DNA of 64,000 nucleotides, taken from contig NZ_CP042582.1 of the NCBI RefSeq assembly GCF_008728835.1, positions 4,819,001 through 4,883,000 of the forward strand. The letters are read 5' to 3'. This document shows positions 1-10,459 of the stretch, piece after piece. Positions within the stretch are counted from its first letter, which is position 1, and every line of letters begins with the position of its first letter. A program made the position numbers and the translations under genes. The notes under the pieces were generated by a model. The model did no database searches. It saw only the letters and a program-made list of their open reading frames with translations, and was not told the origin of the DNA. The DNA comes from Hypericibacter adhaerens (GTDB taxonomy: Bacteria > Pseudomonadota > Alphaproteobacteria > Dongiales > Dongiaceae).

Positions 1-96
1 CGGCTGCTCGAGCTGATTCGCGATCATCTCAGCATCGACCGGCTGACCGCGGCCGCCATCGAGCGCGGCGCCCGCGCGCGGCACCAGACGGTCTAG
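1..96 (+). CDS. C-terminal fragment of an unidentified protein
   Basis: An open frame enters from the left edge and reads 31 codons to a TAG at 94-96. The visible C-terminus is Arg/Ala-rich and partly helical in character. I do not recognise the family from so short a piece. It lies on the same strand as petA, about 270 bases upstream, with a palindromic repeat between them, so co-transcription is unlikely to be tight. Confidence 0.45.
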   Translation, partial: RLLELIRDHLSIDRLTAAAIERGARARHQTV

Positions 97-155
97 AGCC
101 AACGGCACAGCGGCGGCACCGCCTCTTCCTGCCCGATCCGTCCGTCCCGCCCTTT

Positions 156-190
156 CCGTCATCCCCGCTTTCGTGGGGATAACGGTGGGG
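156..190. repeat. Short copy of the 'GTCATCCCCGC' palindromic repeat family
   Basis: A single hairpin unit (gtcatccccgc, ttc, gtggggat) sits between the left-edge fragment and petA. It matches the arms of the two longer copies at 16461-16546 and 50346-50433 and looks like a half element. Extragenic palindromes of this type are widespread in alphaproteobacterial genomes. Confidence 0.6.
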
Positions 191-362
191 GGCCCGCTCC
201 TCTGCCTTAAGAATGCGTCATGAACGGGACATCGTGACGCGCCCGGTCTTTCGCCCCGGGAACGCCCCACCAAGTGACCTGACAGCAGCACCCTTTGAGG
301 GTGGCAGGAACCTCCGCGAGCGCGGCCGACCAATCCCGCGGCTGGCGGGGAAAGGAGCGTCC

Positions 363-1016
363 ATGCCCGTGCAGTACGTCCCTCATGCGCCGCGCCCGGA
401 AGGGTCGGCGGCACCCGGCACGGCAACGCGCCGCGACTTCCTCTATCTCGCGACGGCGGCGACCACGGCCATCGGCGTGATCTCGCTGGCCTGGCCCTTC
501 ATCGACCAGATGGACCCGTCCGCGGACGTGATCGCGGCCGGCGGGCCGCTCACGGTCGATCTCTCGAAGATGCAGGCCGGGCAGCAGATCGTGGTGACCT
601 GGCGCGGCCGACCCATCTTCATCGTCCGTCGCACGCCCGAAAGCCTGACCACCCTCAAATCGCCCGAGCTGCTGGCAAGACTGCGCGACCCGCAGTCGCA
701 GTCGCACCAGCAGCCGCCTTATGCGGCGAACTGGTCGCGCTCGGCCAAGCCGGAATATGCGGTGCTGGTGGGGATCTGCACACATCTGGGCTGCGTGCCG
801 TCGTTCCGCCCCACCGTGACGGCGGATTGGCCCGGCGGCTATCTCTGCCAGTGCCATGGCTCGAAATACGACCTGGCGGGCCGCGTCTATCGCGGCGTGC
901 CGGCACCCCTGAACCTGCCGGTCCCGCCCTATCGTTTCGACAACGACGCGACGCTGGTGATCGGCGAGAACCCGCAAGGCACCGAGTACGCGCTCGAGGA
1001 TGTCGAGCAGCTGTGA
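363..1016 (+). CDS. petA: Ubiquinol-cytochrome c reductase iron-sulfur (Rieske) subunit
   Basis: This is the Rieske [2Fe-2S] subunit of the cytochrome bc1 complex, 217 aa, which passes electrons from ubiquinol to cytochrome c1 at the periplasmic face. The N-terminus carries a Tat-like TRRDFL motif (residues 22-27) followed by the hydrophobic anchor (about 28-48). Box 1 is CTHLGC (C139, H141, C144) and box 2 is CQCHGS (C162, C164, H165). The family assigns C139/H141/C162/H165 as cluster ligands and C144/C164 as the disulfide. The ATG at 363 follows GGAAAGGAGCG; an upstream in-frame ATG at 213 would add an improbable leader and lacks a ribosome site. No petB or petC follows, and the next gene is convergent, so the usual petABC operon is broken here or petA is a second copy. 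Confidence 0.95.
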   Translation: MPVQYVPHAPRPEGSAAPGTATRRDFLYLATAATTAIGVISLAWPFIDQMDPSADVIAAGGPLTVDLSKMQAGQQIVVTWRGRPIFIVRRTPESLTTLKSPELLARLRDPQSQSHQQPPYAANWSRSAKPEYAVLVGICTHLGCVPSFRPTVTADWPGGYLCQCHGSKYDLAGRVYRGVPAPLNLPVPPYRFDNDATLVIGENPQGTEYALEDVEQL

Positions 1017-1067
1017 GAGCGCCGGCGCGCGCTCACGAGCGCCCGGCGGCGGTCTCGCTCGGCGCTG

Positions 1068-2699
1068 CTACAGCCGCTGCGCGGTGACGCTGGCGCCCTG
1101 CTGGTTGGTGCCGACGAGCGAACGGCCGTCGCTGGAGAGCTGCAGCTTGTCGACGAAGCCGTTGCTCCAGGTGAGCGTGTAGCTGCCGCCCTCGCAGCTC
1201 CAGCGGCCGGCCGGTACCGGCGTGCCGCCGGTGGCCTGCTGGAAGCTCAGGCCCCCGTCGGGCGCGGCGCCGACGACGCCGCCGATGAACCAGTTCCAGT
1301 TCCCGACGATGCCGCTGCAGGCGTCGCCATTGCTGGCGAGGTTGCCGCCGCTGCCCAGGCTCGCGAGCGCCTTCTTCGCACCCGTATTGCCCTTGTCGGC
1401 CGCCTTCTGGTACCAGCGCCTGGCTTCCTCGATATCCTTCGAAACGCCGAGGCCCTGGGCGTAGATATCGCCCAGATCCTTCATCGCCCAGGACACGCCG
1501 CCATCGGCCGCCAGGCGAAGAAGGCGCTGAGCTTCCGCGTAGTCCTTCGGGACGCCGTCGCCCTGCATATAGAGCTCGCCCAGCGCGGCCTGCGCATCGG
1601 CATAGTTCTGGTCCGCCGCTGCCTTGTACCAGCGGACCGCCTCGGCGATGTTCCGCGTCTCGCCGTCGAAATCCTCGTCACCATAGTCGTAGGCGGAAGC
1701 GAGATCGTACTCGCCCCAGGCGAGGCCCTGATCGGCCGCCTTCTTGAACCAGCGCATCGCCTCATCGTAGTCGGGCGAAACATCGCCATAGCCGAAGTAG
1801 TAGAACTCGCCCACGACGGTCTGCGCCCGGGCGTCGCCTCGCTCCGCCAGCGGCTTCGCCAGACCGAAGGCCTTCTTGTCGTCCTCGGCGTCATAGGCGT
1901 CGAGCATGGCCTGAACATCCGCCGAGACCGGTGGCGTCGTGCCGGCCCCGGGGTCGCCGGAGGCGCCGCCGAGATTCGCGAGCGCCTTCTTGGCGTCCTC
2001 GTTGCCCTGATCGGCGGCAAGCTGGAACCAGTGCCGCGCCTGGTCGAGATCCTTGGCCACGCCCCGGCCGTCCCGGTAGAAAAGGCCGACGTCGTACTGG
2101 CCATACTGATTCTTCAGCTCGGCGCCGGCCTTGTACCAGCGAAGCGCCTGGGCGTAGTCCACCGCCACGCCGAAGCCGTTGTCGTACATGTAGCCCAGAT
2201 CCACCATCGACATGGCGTTGCCCGCTTCCGCCGCCGGCTGGATGAGGCGCAGCGCTTCCGCATAGTCCTGGGGAACGCCCCGCCCGTTCAGATACTGGTT
2301 GCCGAGCTCGGCCTGCGCGTCGGCATAGTTCTGGCCGGCGGCGAGCTTGAACCAGCGGGCCGCTTCCGCGTCGTCCTCCGTCACGCTCTCGCCGTAGCGA
2401 TAGGCATAGCCGACATAATACTGGGCCTGGGCGTCGCCCTGATCGGCCGCCTTGCGGTACCAGCGCAATGCCTCGGCGAGGTCCTTCGCCACGCCGTTGC
2501 CGTAGTAATAGAGGTCGCCCATCATGACCTGCGCACGGGCGTCGCCCTTGTCGGCCAGCGGCTTCGCCTCGGCCTGCGCCTTCTGATAATCCTTGGCGTC
2601 GTAAGCGTCGCGCGCGGCCTGGTAGTCCGCCATCGCGGGCGCCGCGCCGAACAGCGCCAGCGCGACAGCGAGGCTCGACAACCGCAGGTAATTTCGCAT
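1068..2699 (-). CDS. Secreted Sel1-like repeat protein with two repeat blocks
   Basis: A 543-aa exported protein. A signal peptide ending APAMA-D (about residues 1-24) precedes tandem Sel1-type repeats (A.RWY..AA..G...A...LG..Y..G.G). The repeats fall into two similar blocks, each opening with a non-Sel1 segment of the form AYDA.D..KA...AKPLA..GDARAQ. They are separated by a Gly/Pro/Thr linker near residue 260, which suggests an internal duplication. The last 80 or so residues lack repeats, contain a Cys pair and look like a small beta-rich domain. Sel1 repeats act as protein-interaction scaffolds; no partner can be named. The start at 2699 has GGAG on the complementary strand. It is convergent with petA. 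Confidence 0.85.
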   Translation of the reverse strand: MRNYLRLSSLAVALALFGAAPAMADYQAARDAYDAKDYQKAQAEAKPLADKGDARAQVMMGDLYYYGNGVAKDLAEALRWYRKAADQGDAQAQYYVGYAYRYGESVTEDDAEAARWFKLAAGQNYADAQAELGNQYLNGRGVPQDYAEALRLIQPAAEAGNAMSMVDLGYMYDNGFGVAVDYAQALRWYKAGAELKNQYGQYDVGLFYRDGRGVAKDLDQARHWFQLAADQGNEDAKKALANLGGASGDPGAGTTPPVSADVQAMLDAYDAEDDKKAFGLAKPLAERGDARAQTVVGEFYYFGYGDVSPDYDEAMRWFKKAADQGLAWGEYDLASAYDYGDEDFDGETRNIAEAVRWYKAAADQNYADAQAALGELYMQGDGVPKDYAEAQRLLRLAADGGVSWAMKDLGDIYAQGLGVSKDIEEARRWYQKAADKGNTGAKKALASLGSGGNLASNGDACSGIVGNWNWFIGGVVGAAPDGGLSFQQATGGTPVPAGRWSCEGGSYTLTWSNGFVDKLQLSSDGRSLVGTNQQGASVTAQRL

Positions 2700-2901
2700 G
2701 GCTCGTCTCCTCGGGGCCCAAGGGCGGCCGCTCAGGGCGACCGGCACCGTCTCTTGCATGCGAGGAAGGCTAGGCGAGGAGCCTTACAAATGGCTTTACG
2801 GGAGGGCTTCACGCCGCTTTCCGATCCGCGGGGCCGCGGCGGCCTGTCATGGTGAAGGGCGCCTTAACCATGACGCACGCAATGCGTGCGGAAAGAATGG
2901 G

Positions 2902-2939
2902 CAAAAGAAAAGGGCCGCGATCCCGAAGGATCGCGGCCC
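2902..2939 (-). terminator. Rho-independent terminator of groESL
   Basis: Read on the minus strand this is a 12-bp perfect stem (GGGCCGCGATCC / GGATCGCGGCCC) closed by a TTCG tetraloop and followed by TTTTCTTTT. It lies about 40 bases past the groEL stop. It has all the parts of an intrinsic terminator. Confidence 0.93.
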
Positions 2940-2977
2940 CGCTCTTCTGGCCTTGAGGGCCGGGAGATACGGACTTC

Positions 2978-4654
<1,677 letters not shown>

Positions 4655-4972
4655 TTAGGCGACCTTCTTCTTCGAGGCCTTGGCGCCCTCGAGAATGCCC
4701 ATGATGTCGGACTCCTTCATGATCAGGAGTTCCTGGCCATCGAGCTTCACTTCGGTGCCGGACCACTTGCCGAACAGGATGATGTCGCCGGCCTTCACAT
4801 CGAGCGGGATGAGCTTCCCGTCTTCGCCGCGGGCGCCGGGGCCAACGGCCACGACTTCGCCCTGCATCGGCTTTTCCTTCGCGGTATCCGGGATGATGAT
4901 GCCGCCAGCGGTCTTCGTCTCTTCCTCGACCCGGCGCACCACGACCCGGTCATGCAGCGGACGGAATTGCAT
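4655..4972 (-). CDS. groS: 10-kDa co-chaperonin GroES
   Basis: A 105-aa GroES, first gene of the chaperonin operon, capping the GroEL ring. It shows the N-terminal [12 protein letters not shown], the mobile-loop region [17 protein letters not shown], and the C-terminal [16 protein letters not shown]. The ATG at 4972 follows a GGAGGTTGATCC leader on the minus strand. Its promoter and HrcA operator lie about 70-130 bases upstream. Confidence 0.99.
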   Translation of the reverse strand: MQFRPLHDRVVVRRVEEETKTAGGIIIPDTAKEKPMQGEVVAVGPGARGEDGKLIPLDVKAGDIILFGKWSGTEVKLDGQELLIMKESDIMGILEGAKASKKKVA

Positions 4973-5043
4973 GGATCAACCTCCACAAGTCCTTGATTTC
5001 GTTGGAGACCGGTTTTGCCCCCGAGGCAGCGTGCCCGCCGCTG

Positions 5044-5070
5044 TTAGCACTACCGGTCGGTGAGTGCCAG
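5044..5070. promoter_or_regulatory. CIRCE element (HrcA operator) of groESL
   Basis: The sequence TTAGCACTA, nine-base spacer, GAGTGCCAG matches the CIRCE consensus TTAGCACTC-N9-GAGTGCTAA with three mismatches. It sits just downstream of the predicted groES -10 box, where HrcA binding would block transcription until heat shock. No hrcA gene is in the window. Confidence 0.92.
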
Positions 5071-5071
5071 C

Positions 5072-5100
5072 GATGTAGGCCCACCGCAAAACCGAGTCAA
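5072..5100 (-). promoter_or_regulatory. Sigma-70-type promoter of groESL
   Basis: On the minus strand TTGACT (5100-5095) is followed, after exactly 17 bases, by TACATC (5077-5072). The start site would fall at about 5065, inside the CIRCE element. The 343-base gap 4973-5315 otherwise holds only the leaders of groES and usg; I see no other gene in it. Confidence 0.75.
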
Positions 5101-5315
5101 GTGGCCCTCTGAAGAAAAGGGCCTTGATCGGAGCGATTCCCTCGCGCGGCCGCTGCTCCAAACATTGTCCGGATCCTCGCCAAGGCCTTGGATTCGCTGG
5201 CAGCACTCCTGGTTAACGGCTGCTAAACCATTGGTTTAATTAATTTTTTCCTTCTGCCCCGGAGACTGACGGGTGAAGATCGGGAGGCGCCTCCGATTCG
5301 AAAGGAGAAAGCCGG

Positions 5316-5576
5316 ATGACGCTTCAGTTGCAGCTCAAAGACTACCGCCTCACAACGGCGGAGATCCTCTATCACCTGCCGGATCATCCGCGGATCCTGC
5401 AGAGCTATGTCTGGCAGGATTACGACCTGGCCCCGGACTTCCCGGTCCTGCAGCGCTTTCTCGATTTCTGGCGCCGCTCGCTCGACGGCCGGCTCCATTC
5501 GGTCAAGGTCGCCTCGGCCAAGCTCATCCGGCCGGCCGAGTTCAGGATGGCCAACGCCCTGATGACGCTGCACTGA
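5316..5576 (+). CDS. Usg family protein
   Basis: An 86-aa soluble protein of the alphaproteobacterial Usg family, named for the gene next to the Caulobacter trp genes; the biochemical role is unknown. Recognisable features are YRLTTAEILYHLPDHP near the start and the SVKVASAKLI segment followed by an FRMANALMTLH C-terminus. The ATG follows AAAGGAGAAAGCCGG, a strong ribosome site. It is divergent from groESL and followed immediately by a palindromic repeat element; no trp genes are visible here. Confidence 0.85.
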   Translation: MTLQLQLKDYRLTTAEILYHLPDHPRILQSYVWQDYDLAPDFPVLQRFLDFWRRSLDGRLHSVKVASAKLIRPAEFRMANALMTLH

Positions 5577-5589
5577 ACCTTGTCTCTTT

Positions 5590-5738
5590 CTTCACCTCCC
5601 CCCTTGAGGGGGAGGCTGGGGTGGGGGGTGGCCACGCGCTCGATTCAAGCCGCACCCACGCGATGAGAGGCTGTTGCCATATCGCGCTCTGCGATCACCC
5701 CCCACCCTAACCTCCCCCTCAAGGGGGAGGGGTTGAAG
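5590..5738. repeat. MITE-like element with ~45-bp terminal inverted repeats, copy 1
   Basis: The left arm (cttcacctcccccc... ggtggggggtg) and right arm (caccccccaccctaacc... ggttgaag) are near-perfect inverted repeats of about 45 bases flanking a roughly 60-base centre. A second copy at 44473-44625 has the same arms and a diverged but alignable centre (CTCG..CAAGCC ... CGATCACC). Neither contains an ORF. The element lies between usg and ctaA and could form a very long hairpin in RNA. Confidence 0.85.
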
Positions 5739-5843
5739 CGAGACGCCGGCGCCGGGTTGCCCCGGTTTCATCCGCCGGCAGCGTCCCCCGCGACAAGCCC
5801 GGCCTTGCCGCCGCTGCGGCGCTTCGCTACATCCCGCGCAGCC

Positions 5844-6941
5844 ATGCGGGTCCTTGCCCCCACCTCACCGCTCGATATCGCCGATCCGGCCCAGCGCCGC
5901 GATTTCATCCGGCGCAACGACCGTGCGATCGGCCTCTGGCTGCTCGCCTGCTGCGCCATGGTTTTCGTCATGGTGGTGCTGGGCGGCGTCACGCGCCTGA
6001 CCCAGTCCGGTCTCTCGATCATGGAATGGGCACCCCTCAAGGGCGCACTGCCGCCGATGAGCGAGGCCGAATGGCAGCGCCTCTTCGCGCTCTACCAGCA
6101 GATCCCGGAATACCAGCAGGTCAATGCCGGCATGAGCCTGGCCGCGTTCAAGGGCATCTTCTGGTGGGAATGGGTGCATCGGCTCTGGGGCCGGCTCATC
6201 GGCGTCGTGTTCCTGCTGCCCTTCCTCTGGTTCCTGTTGCGCGGCCGCATCCGCCGCGGCCTGGCGCCGCGTCTGGTCCTGCTCTTCGCGCTGGGCGGCG
6301 CCCAGGGCGCGCTCGGCTGGTTCATGGTGGCGAGCGGCTTCGCCGACCGCGTCGATGTCAGCCAATACCGCCTGGTGGCGCATCTGGTCCTGGCGCTCGC
6401 GATCTATGTCGCCCTGCTCTGGACGGCGCTCGATCTCCTGCGCGCGGCTGAACGCTGGCCGGTGCCGTCACGATTCCGGCCGCATCTCGTCCTGGTGTTG
6501 GGGCTGCTCTGCCTCACCATCGTCATGGGCGGCTTCACCGCCGGGCTCCATGGCGGCCTCGTCTATAACAGCTTCCCGCTGATGGGCGGCGAGATCATGC
6601 CGTCCGATCTCTGGGCGATGGTGCCGGGCTGGATCAACCTGTTCGAGAATCCGCCGGCGGCGCAGTTCGTCCATCGCTGGCTCGCGATCGCGACGATGCT
6701 GACGATGCTGGCGCTGGGCTGGCGCGCGGGGATCTGGGACCGGGGAACCGCCAGCAGCCTGCCGGTGCGGCTCGCCACCGCCATGGCGCTGATCCAGGTC
6801 GGGCTCGGCATTGCCACGCTGCTCGCGGTGGTGCCGGTGCCGCTGGCGGCGCTGCATCAGGCTGGCGCCGTGACCCTCCTCACCTTCGTGGTCTGGTCGC
6901 TGCATGATGCACGGCCGGCCACTGAGAGCGCTGCGCAATGA
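5844..6941 (+). CDS. ctaA: Heme A synthase (COX15/CtaA)
   Basis: A 365-aa polytopic inner-membrane enzyme that oxidises the C8 methyl of heme O to the formyl of heme A for aa3-type cytochrome oxidase. About eight hydrophobic segments are visible. The conserved heme-ligand histidines lie in WEWVHRLWGRLIG, in the segment starting YRLVAHL, in QFVHRWLA and in ALHQAGA. The family signature VVLGGVTRLTQSGLSI is present near residue 50. I chose the ATG at 5844 because the in-frame codons upstream, back to 5733, overlap the repeat element and give an unlikely Pro/Ala leader. Its stop overlaps the next gene's start by four bases (ATGA). Confidence 0.95.
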   Translation: MRVLAPTSPLDIADPAQRRDFIRRNDRAIGLWLLACCAMVFVMVVLGGVTRLTQSGLSIMEWAPLKGALPPMSEAEWQRLFALYQQIPEYQQVNAGMSLAAFKGIFWWEWVHRLWGRLIGVVFLLPFLWFLLRGRIRRGLAPRLVLLFALGGAQGALGWFMVASGFADRVDVSQYRLVAHLVLALAIYVALLWTALDLLRAAERWPVPSRFRPHLVLVLGLLCLTIVMGGFTAGLHGGLVYNSFPLMGGEIMPSDLWAMVPGWINLFENPPAAQFVHRWLAIATMLTMLALGWRAGIWDRGTASSLPVRLATAMALIQVGLGIATLLAVVPVPLAALHQAGAVTLLTFVVWSLHDARPATESAAQ

Positions 6942-8032
6942 GCCGCGAGGACATCCTGCCCGAGGAGCGGCTGCCCGCGAGCCTGCTGACGGGCTTCCTG
7001 GGATCGGGCAAGACCACGCTGCTCTCCCGGCTGCTGCGCCAGCCGGCGCTGGCCGAGACGGCCGTCATCATCAACGAGTTCGGGGAGATCGGGCTCGACC
7101 ATCTGCTGGTCGAGAACGCGCCCGAGCAGCCGGTGCTGCTCGACAGCGGCTGCCTCTGCTGCACCATCCGCGGCGACCTGATCGACACGCTGCGCTCGCT
7201 CTTCCGCCGCCGCGTCAAGGGCGGGGTGCCGCCCTTCAAGCGCGTCGTCATCGAGAGCACCGGGCTCGCCGACCCGGCGCCGATCCTGCAGACGCTGATG
7301 TCCGATCCGCTGCTGGCCGACCGCTTCCGCCTCGACGGCGTGATCGCCACGGTCGATGCCGTCAACGGCATGAGCCAGCTCGACCGCCATTTCGAATCGG
7401 TGAAGCAGGCCGCGGTCGCCGACCGGCTGGTGCTGACCAAGACCGACCTCGCGGAACCCGCGACGCTCGCGGCGCTCCAGGCCCGCCTCAAGGCGCTCAA
7501 TCCCGCGGCCCCGCAGATCCTGGCGCGCCAGGGCGAGGTCGATGGCAGCCGGCTGTTCGATGCCGGCCTTTTCAACCCGGCGCTCAAGACGCCCGACGTG
7601 CAGGGCTGGCTGCGCGCCGAGGCCTACGAAGCGCCTCGCCACGATCACGACCATGGTCATGACCACGGGCACGAGCATGGGCACACACATGAGCATGGCG
7701 CGCAGAGCGCATCGGACCGCAACCGGCACGACGCCCATATCCGCGCCTTCTGCCTCACGGCGGAGCGTCCGCTCGACTGGGAGCGCTTCACCCGCTTCAT
7801 CGAGACGCTGATCGCGCGCGACGGCGACAAGCTGCTGCGCATCAAAGGCGTCTTGAACGTCGCCGGCTTCGACACGCCGGTCGCGGTGCATGGCGTGCAG
7901 CATCTTTTTCATCCGCCGGCCCTGCTGCCGGCCTGGCCCGATGCGGAACGCCGCTCGCGTCTTGTCCTGATCGTCAAGGATCTGCGCGAGGAAGAAATTC
8001 GCCAGGAATTCTCGCCCGTTACAGCCAATTGA
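6938..8032 (+). CDS. CobW/COG0523-family metallochaperone GTPase with His-rich loop
   Basis: A 364-aa G3E-family P-loop GTPase. Walker A is GFLGSGKTT (residues 19-27), the metal-binding CLCC motif follows at 72-75, and TKTDL gives guanine specificity. A histidine-rich run (H-D-H-G-H repeats, about residues 232-252) lies between the GTPase and the C-terminal CobW_C domain (starting near RAFCLTAERPLDWERF). Such proteins deliver zinc or other metals; the His run suggests metal storage or capture. The gene is translationally coupled to ctaA by a 4-base overlap, which hints at a job in metal supply to respiratory enzymes. It is not the cobaltochelatase-linked CobW; there are no cobalamin genes beside it. 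Confidence 0.9.
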   Translation: MSREDILPEERLPASLLTGFLGSGKTTLLSRLLRQPALAETAVIINEFGEIGLDHLLVENAPEQPVLLDSGCLCCTIRGDLIDTLRSLFRRRVKGGVPPFKRVVIESTGLADPAPILQTLMSDPLLADRFRLDGVIATVDAVNGMSQLDRHFESVKQAAVADRLVLTKTDLAEPATLAALQARLKALNPAAPQILARQGEVDGSRLFDAGLFNPALKTPDVQGWLRAEAYEAPRHDHDHGHDHGHEHGHTHEHGAQSASDRNRHDAHIRAFCLTAERPLDWERFTRFIETLIARDGDKLLRIKGVLNVAGFDTPVAVHGVQHLFHPPALLPAWPDAERRSRLVLIVKDLREEEIRQEFSPVTAN

Positions 8033-8171
8033 ACAGAATCGCTGGCGGGTTGTTCAACCTGCGGCCCCTTTGCCAATCCCCGACGGGCAGGCTAGTTTCC
8101 CTCTGGCAACGGCCCTTACCGCAAACCAGGGCCCCAAACAGCGAAATCATAAACAGGACGAGGAGGCAGGA

Positions 8172-9338
8172 ATGTCGGGGATCAGACTGGGCGCGATGAT
8201 GGGCATCGCCGCCCTGGGCGCGCTGGCCGTGGGTGCCGGCATCGCGAAGGCGGACATGATGTCCAAGGTCGGTCCGGGCGAAGGCGAGGTCGCGATCGTG
8301 GCCTGGCCCGGCTATGTCGAGCGCGGCGACACCGACAAGAACTACGACTGGGTGACCGATTTCGAGAAGCAGACCGGCTGCAAGGTGACGGTGAAGACGG
8401 CCGGCAGCTCGGACGAGATGGTCTCGCTGATGAATGCCGGCGGGTTCGATCTGGTGACGGCGTCCGGCGACGCCACGCTCCGCCTGATCGCGGGCGGCAA
8501 GGTGCAGCAGATCAACACCGACCTGATCCCGAGCTGGAACACGATCGACAAGCGGCTGCAGAACGGCCCCTGGCACACGGTCGGCGGCAAGCATTTCGGC
8601 GTGCCCTATCAGTGGGGGCCGAACGTGCTGATGTACAACACCAACGTCTTCAAGACGGCGCCGACGAGCTGGAACGTGGTGTTCGAGGAGCAGAAGCTGC
8701 CCGACGGCAAGTCGAACCAGGGCCGCATCGAGGCCTATTACGGCCCGATCTATATCGCCGACGCGGCGCTTTACCTGAAGAAGCATCAGCCCGGCCTCAA
8801 GATCGAGGATCCCTATGAGCTGACGCAGGAGCAGTTCGACGCCGCCGTCAACCTGCTCAAGTCGCAGCGCAAGCTGGTCCTGAAATACTGGAGCGACGCC
8901 ACCGCCCAGACCGAGGACTTCAAGAACGAGGGCGTGGTGGCCTCGACCTCCTGGCCCTACCAGGCGAACCTCCTGGCCGGCGAAGGCCAGCCGGTCGGCA
9001 TGACGGTGCCGGAGGAAGGCGCGACCGGATGGGCCGACACCACCATGATGCACTCGCAGGCCCCGCATCCGAACTGCGCCTATCTGTGGCTCGAGCATTC
9101 GCTGGACAAGAAGCTCCAGGGCGACCTCGCTTCCTGGTTCGGCTCGGTGCCGGTCGTGCCCGAAGCCTGCAAGGGCAATGCGCTCCTCGGCGAGAAGGGC
9201 TGCGAGGCCAACGGCGTCGAGAACTTCGACAAGATCTCGTTCTGGAAGACCCCGGTCGCCGACTGCGGCAACGGGAAGAAATGCGTGCCGTACAAGGATT
9301 GGACGGCCGCCTATCTCGCCATCCAGAGCGGACAGTAA
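8172..9338 (+). CDS. Polyamine-type ABC transporter substrate-binding protein
   Basis: A 388-aa periplasmic binding protein of the PotD/PotF family, with a signal peptide ending GIAKA-D (about residue 24). Family features include VAIVAWPGYVERG at the start of the mature chain, the TGCKVTVKTAGSSDEMVSL segment and FGVPYQWGPNVLMYN. The start at 8172 follows GAGGAGGCAGG. It heads a same-strand unit with an ATPase and two permeases. The substrate is probably a polyamine or a similar cationic compound; the exact ligand cannot be read from the sequence. Confidence 0.9.
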   Translation: MSGIRLGAMMGIAALGALAVGAGIAKADMMSKVGPGEGEVAIVAWPGYVERGDTDKNYDWVTDFEKQTGCKVTVKTAGSSDEMVSLMNAGGFDLVTASGDATLRLIAGGKVQQINTDLIPSWNTIDKRLQNGPWHTVGGKHFGVPYQWGPNVLMYNTNVFKTAPTSWNVVFEEQKLPDGKSNQGRIEAYYGPIYIADAALYLKKHQPGLKIEDPYELTQEQFDAAVNLLKSQRKLVLKYWSDATAQTEDFKNEGVVASTSWPYQANLLAGEGQPVGMTVPEEGATGWADTTMMHSQAPHPNCAYLWLEHSLDKKLQGDLASWFGSVPVVPEACKGNALLGEKGCEANGVENFDKISFWKTPVADCGNGKKCVPYKDWTAAYLAIQSGQ

Positions 9339-9351
9339 ACTGCGGTTTCAG

Positions 9352-9387
9352 GGGCGGGCGCCGGACAAGATCGACCGGCGCCCGCCC
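9352..9387 (+). terminator. Intercistronic 13-bp hairpin after the binding-protein gene
   Basis: GGGCGGGCGCCGG and CCGGCGCCCGCCC form a perfect 13-bp stem with a 10-base loop, followed by GTTTCATTTC. It sits between the binding-protein gene and the ATPase gene of the same transporter. It may act as a partial terminator or a 3' stabiliser that lets the binding protein be made in excess. Confidence 0.7.
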
Positions 9388-9416
9388 GTTTCATTTCGGG
9401 CCCCTTCCAGATCGAT

Positions 9417-10459
9417 ATGACACAAGCCTCCGCTCCTGCGGTCTCCTTCCGGGAGGTGAGCCGCCATTACGGCGATGTCCGTGCCGCCGACAGGATCAGC
9501 TTCGACATCGAGGATGGCGAGTTCTTCGCCATGCTCGGACCCTCGGGCTCGGGCAAGACCACCTGCCTCAGGCTCATCGCCGGCTTCGAGCAGCCGACCT
9601 CCGGCGAGATTCTGATCCATGGGCAGCCGGTCGCGGGCGTGCCGCCCTATGAGCGCGACGTCAACACCGTGTTCCAGGACTACGCGCTCTTCCCGCATAT
9701 GAACGTCGCCGACAATGTCGCCTACGGCCCCATGATCCGCGGCGAGCCCAAGGCGCAGCGCCTGCGCGAGGCCGAGGAGATGCTGCGGATGGTGGCGCTG
9801 GCGGGCCTCGGCGCCCGCAAGCCCAGCCAGCTTTCCGGCGGCCAGCGCCAGCGCGTGGCCCTGGCCCGCGCGCTCATCAACAAGCCCAGCGTCCTGCTGC
9901 TGGACGAGCCGCTCGGCGCCCTCGACCTCAAGCTCCGCGAGCAGATGCAGGTCGAGCTCAAGGCGATCCAGCGGCGCGTCGGCATCACCTTCATCTACGT
10001 GACCCACGACCAGGGCGAGGCGCTCGGCATGAGCGACCGCGTGGCCGTGTTCAACAAGGGCCGCATCGAGCAGATCGGCTCGCCGGCCGACGTCTACGAG
10101 CATCCGGCCACCGCCTTCGTCGCCGGCTTCGTCGGCGTCTCCAACATCCTGACCGGTCCCGCGGCCAAGGCGATCGCGGGCACTGCGGCCGCCTTCTCGA
10201 TCCGGCCGGAGAAGATCACGCTGATCATGGGCGGCGAGGAGACGCCGCCGCCGGGCACCTGCGTCGTGCGCGGCAAGATCGAGAGCCTGCTCTATCTGGG
10301 CTCCTCGACGCGCTTCAACGTGGCGCTCGAAGGCGGCGGCGAGCTCACCGTGATCGAGCAGAACCGCAGCGGCGGGGCGCGCGGCGGGGCCGAGATGCAG
10401 GGCCGCCCGGTGCTGCTCTGGTGGCGCCGGGATCACATGCAGGCGATGGCGGAGTCCGC

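Noticed and set aside
213-362. N-terminal extension of petA from an ATG at 213
   Set aside because: The extension has no homology to Rieske leaders and no ribosome site; the ATG at 363 has GGAAAGGAG and leads directly into the Tat-like anchor.
5590-5738. CRISPR-like repeat
   Set aside because: There are only two inverted arms with no regular spacers; it is a palindromic element that recurs at 44473.
5733-5843. Start of ctaA at the upstream ATG (5733)
   Set aside because: That segment begins within the repeat element and would give a Pro/Ala-rich leader not seen in CtaA.
6938-8032. Cobalamin-biosynthesis CobW
   Set aside because: No cobalamin synthesis genes are near and the His-rich loop fits the general COG0523 metallochaperone group.
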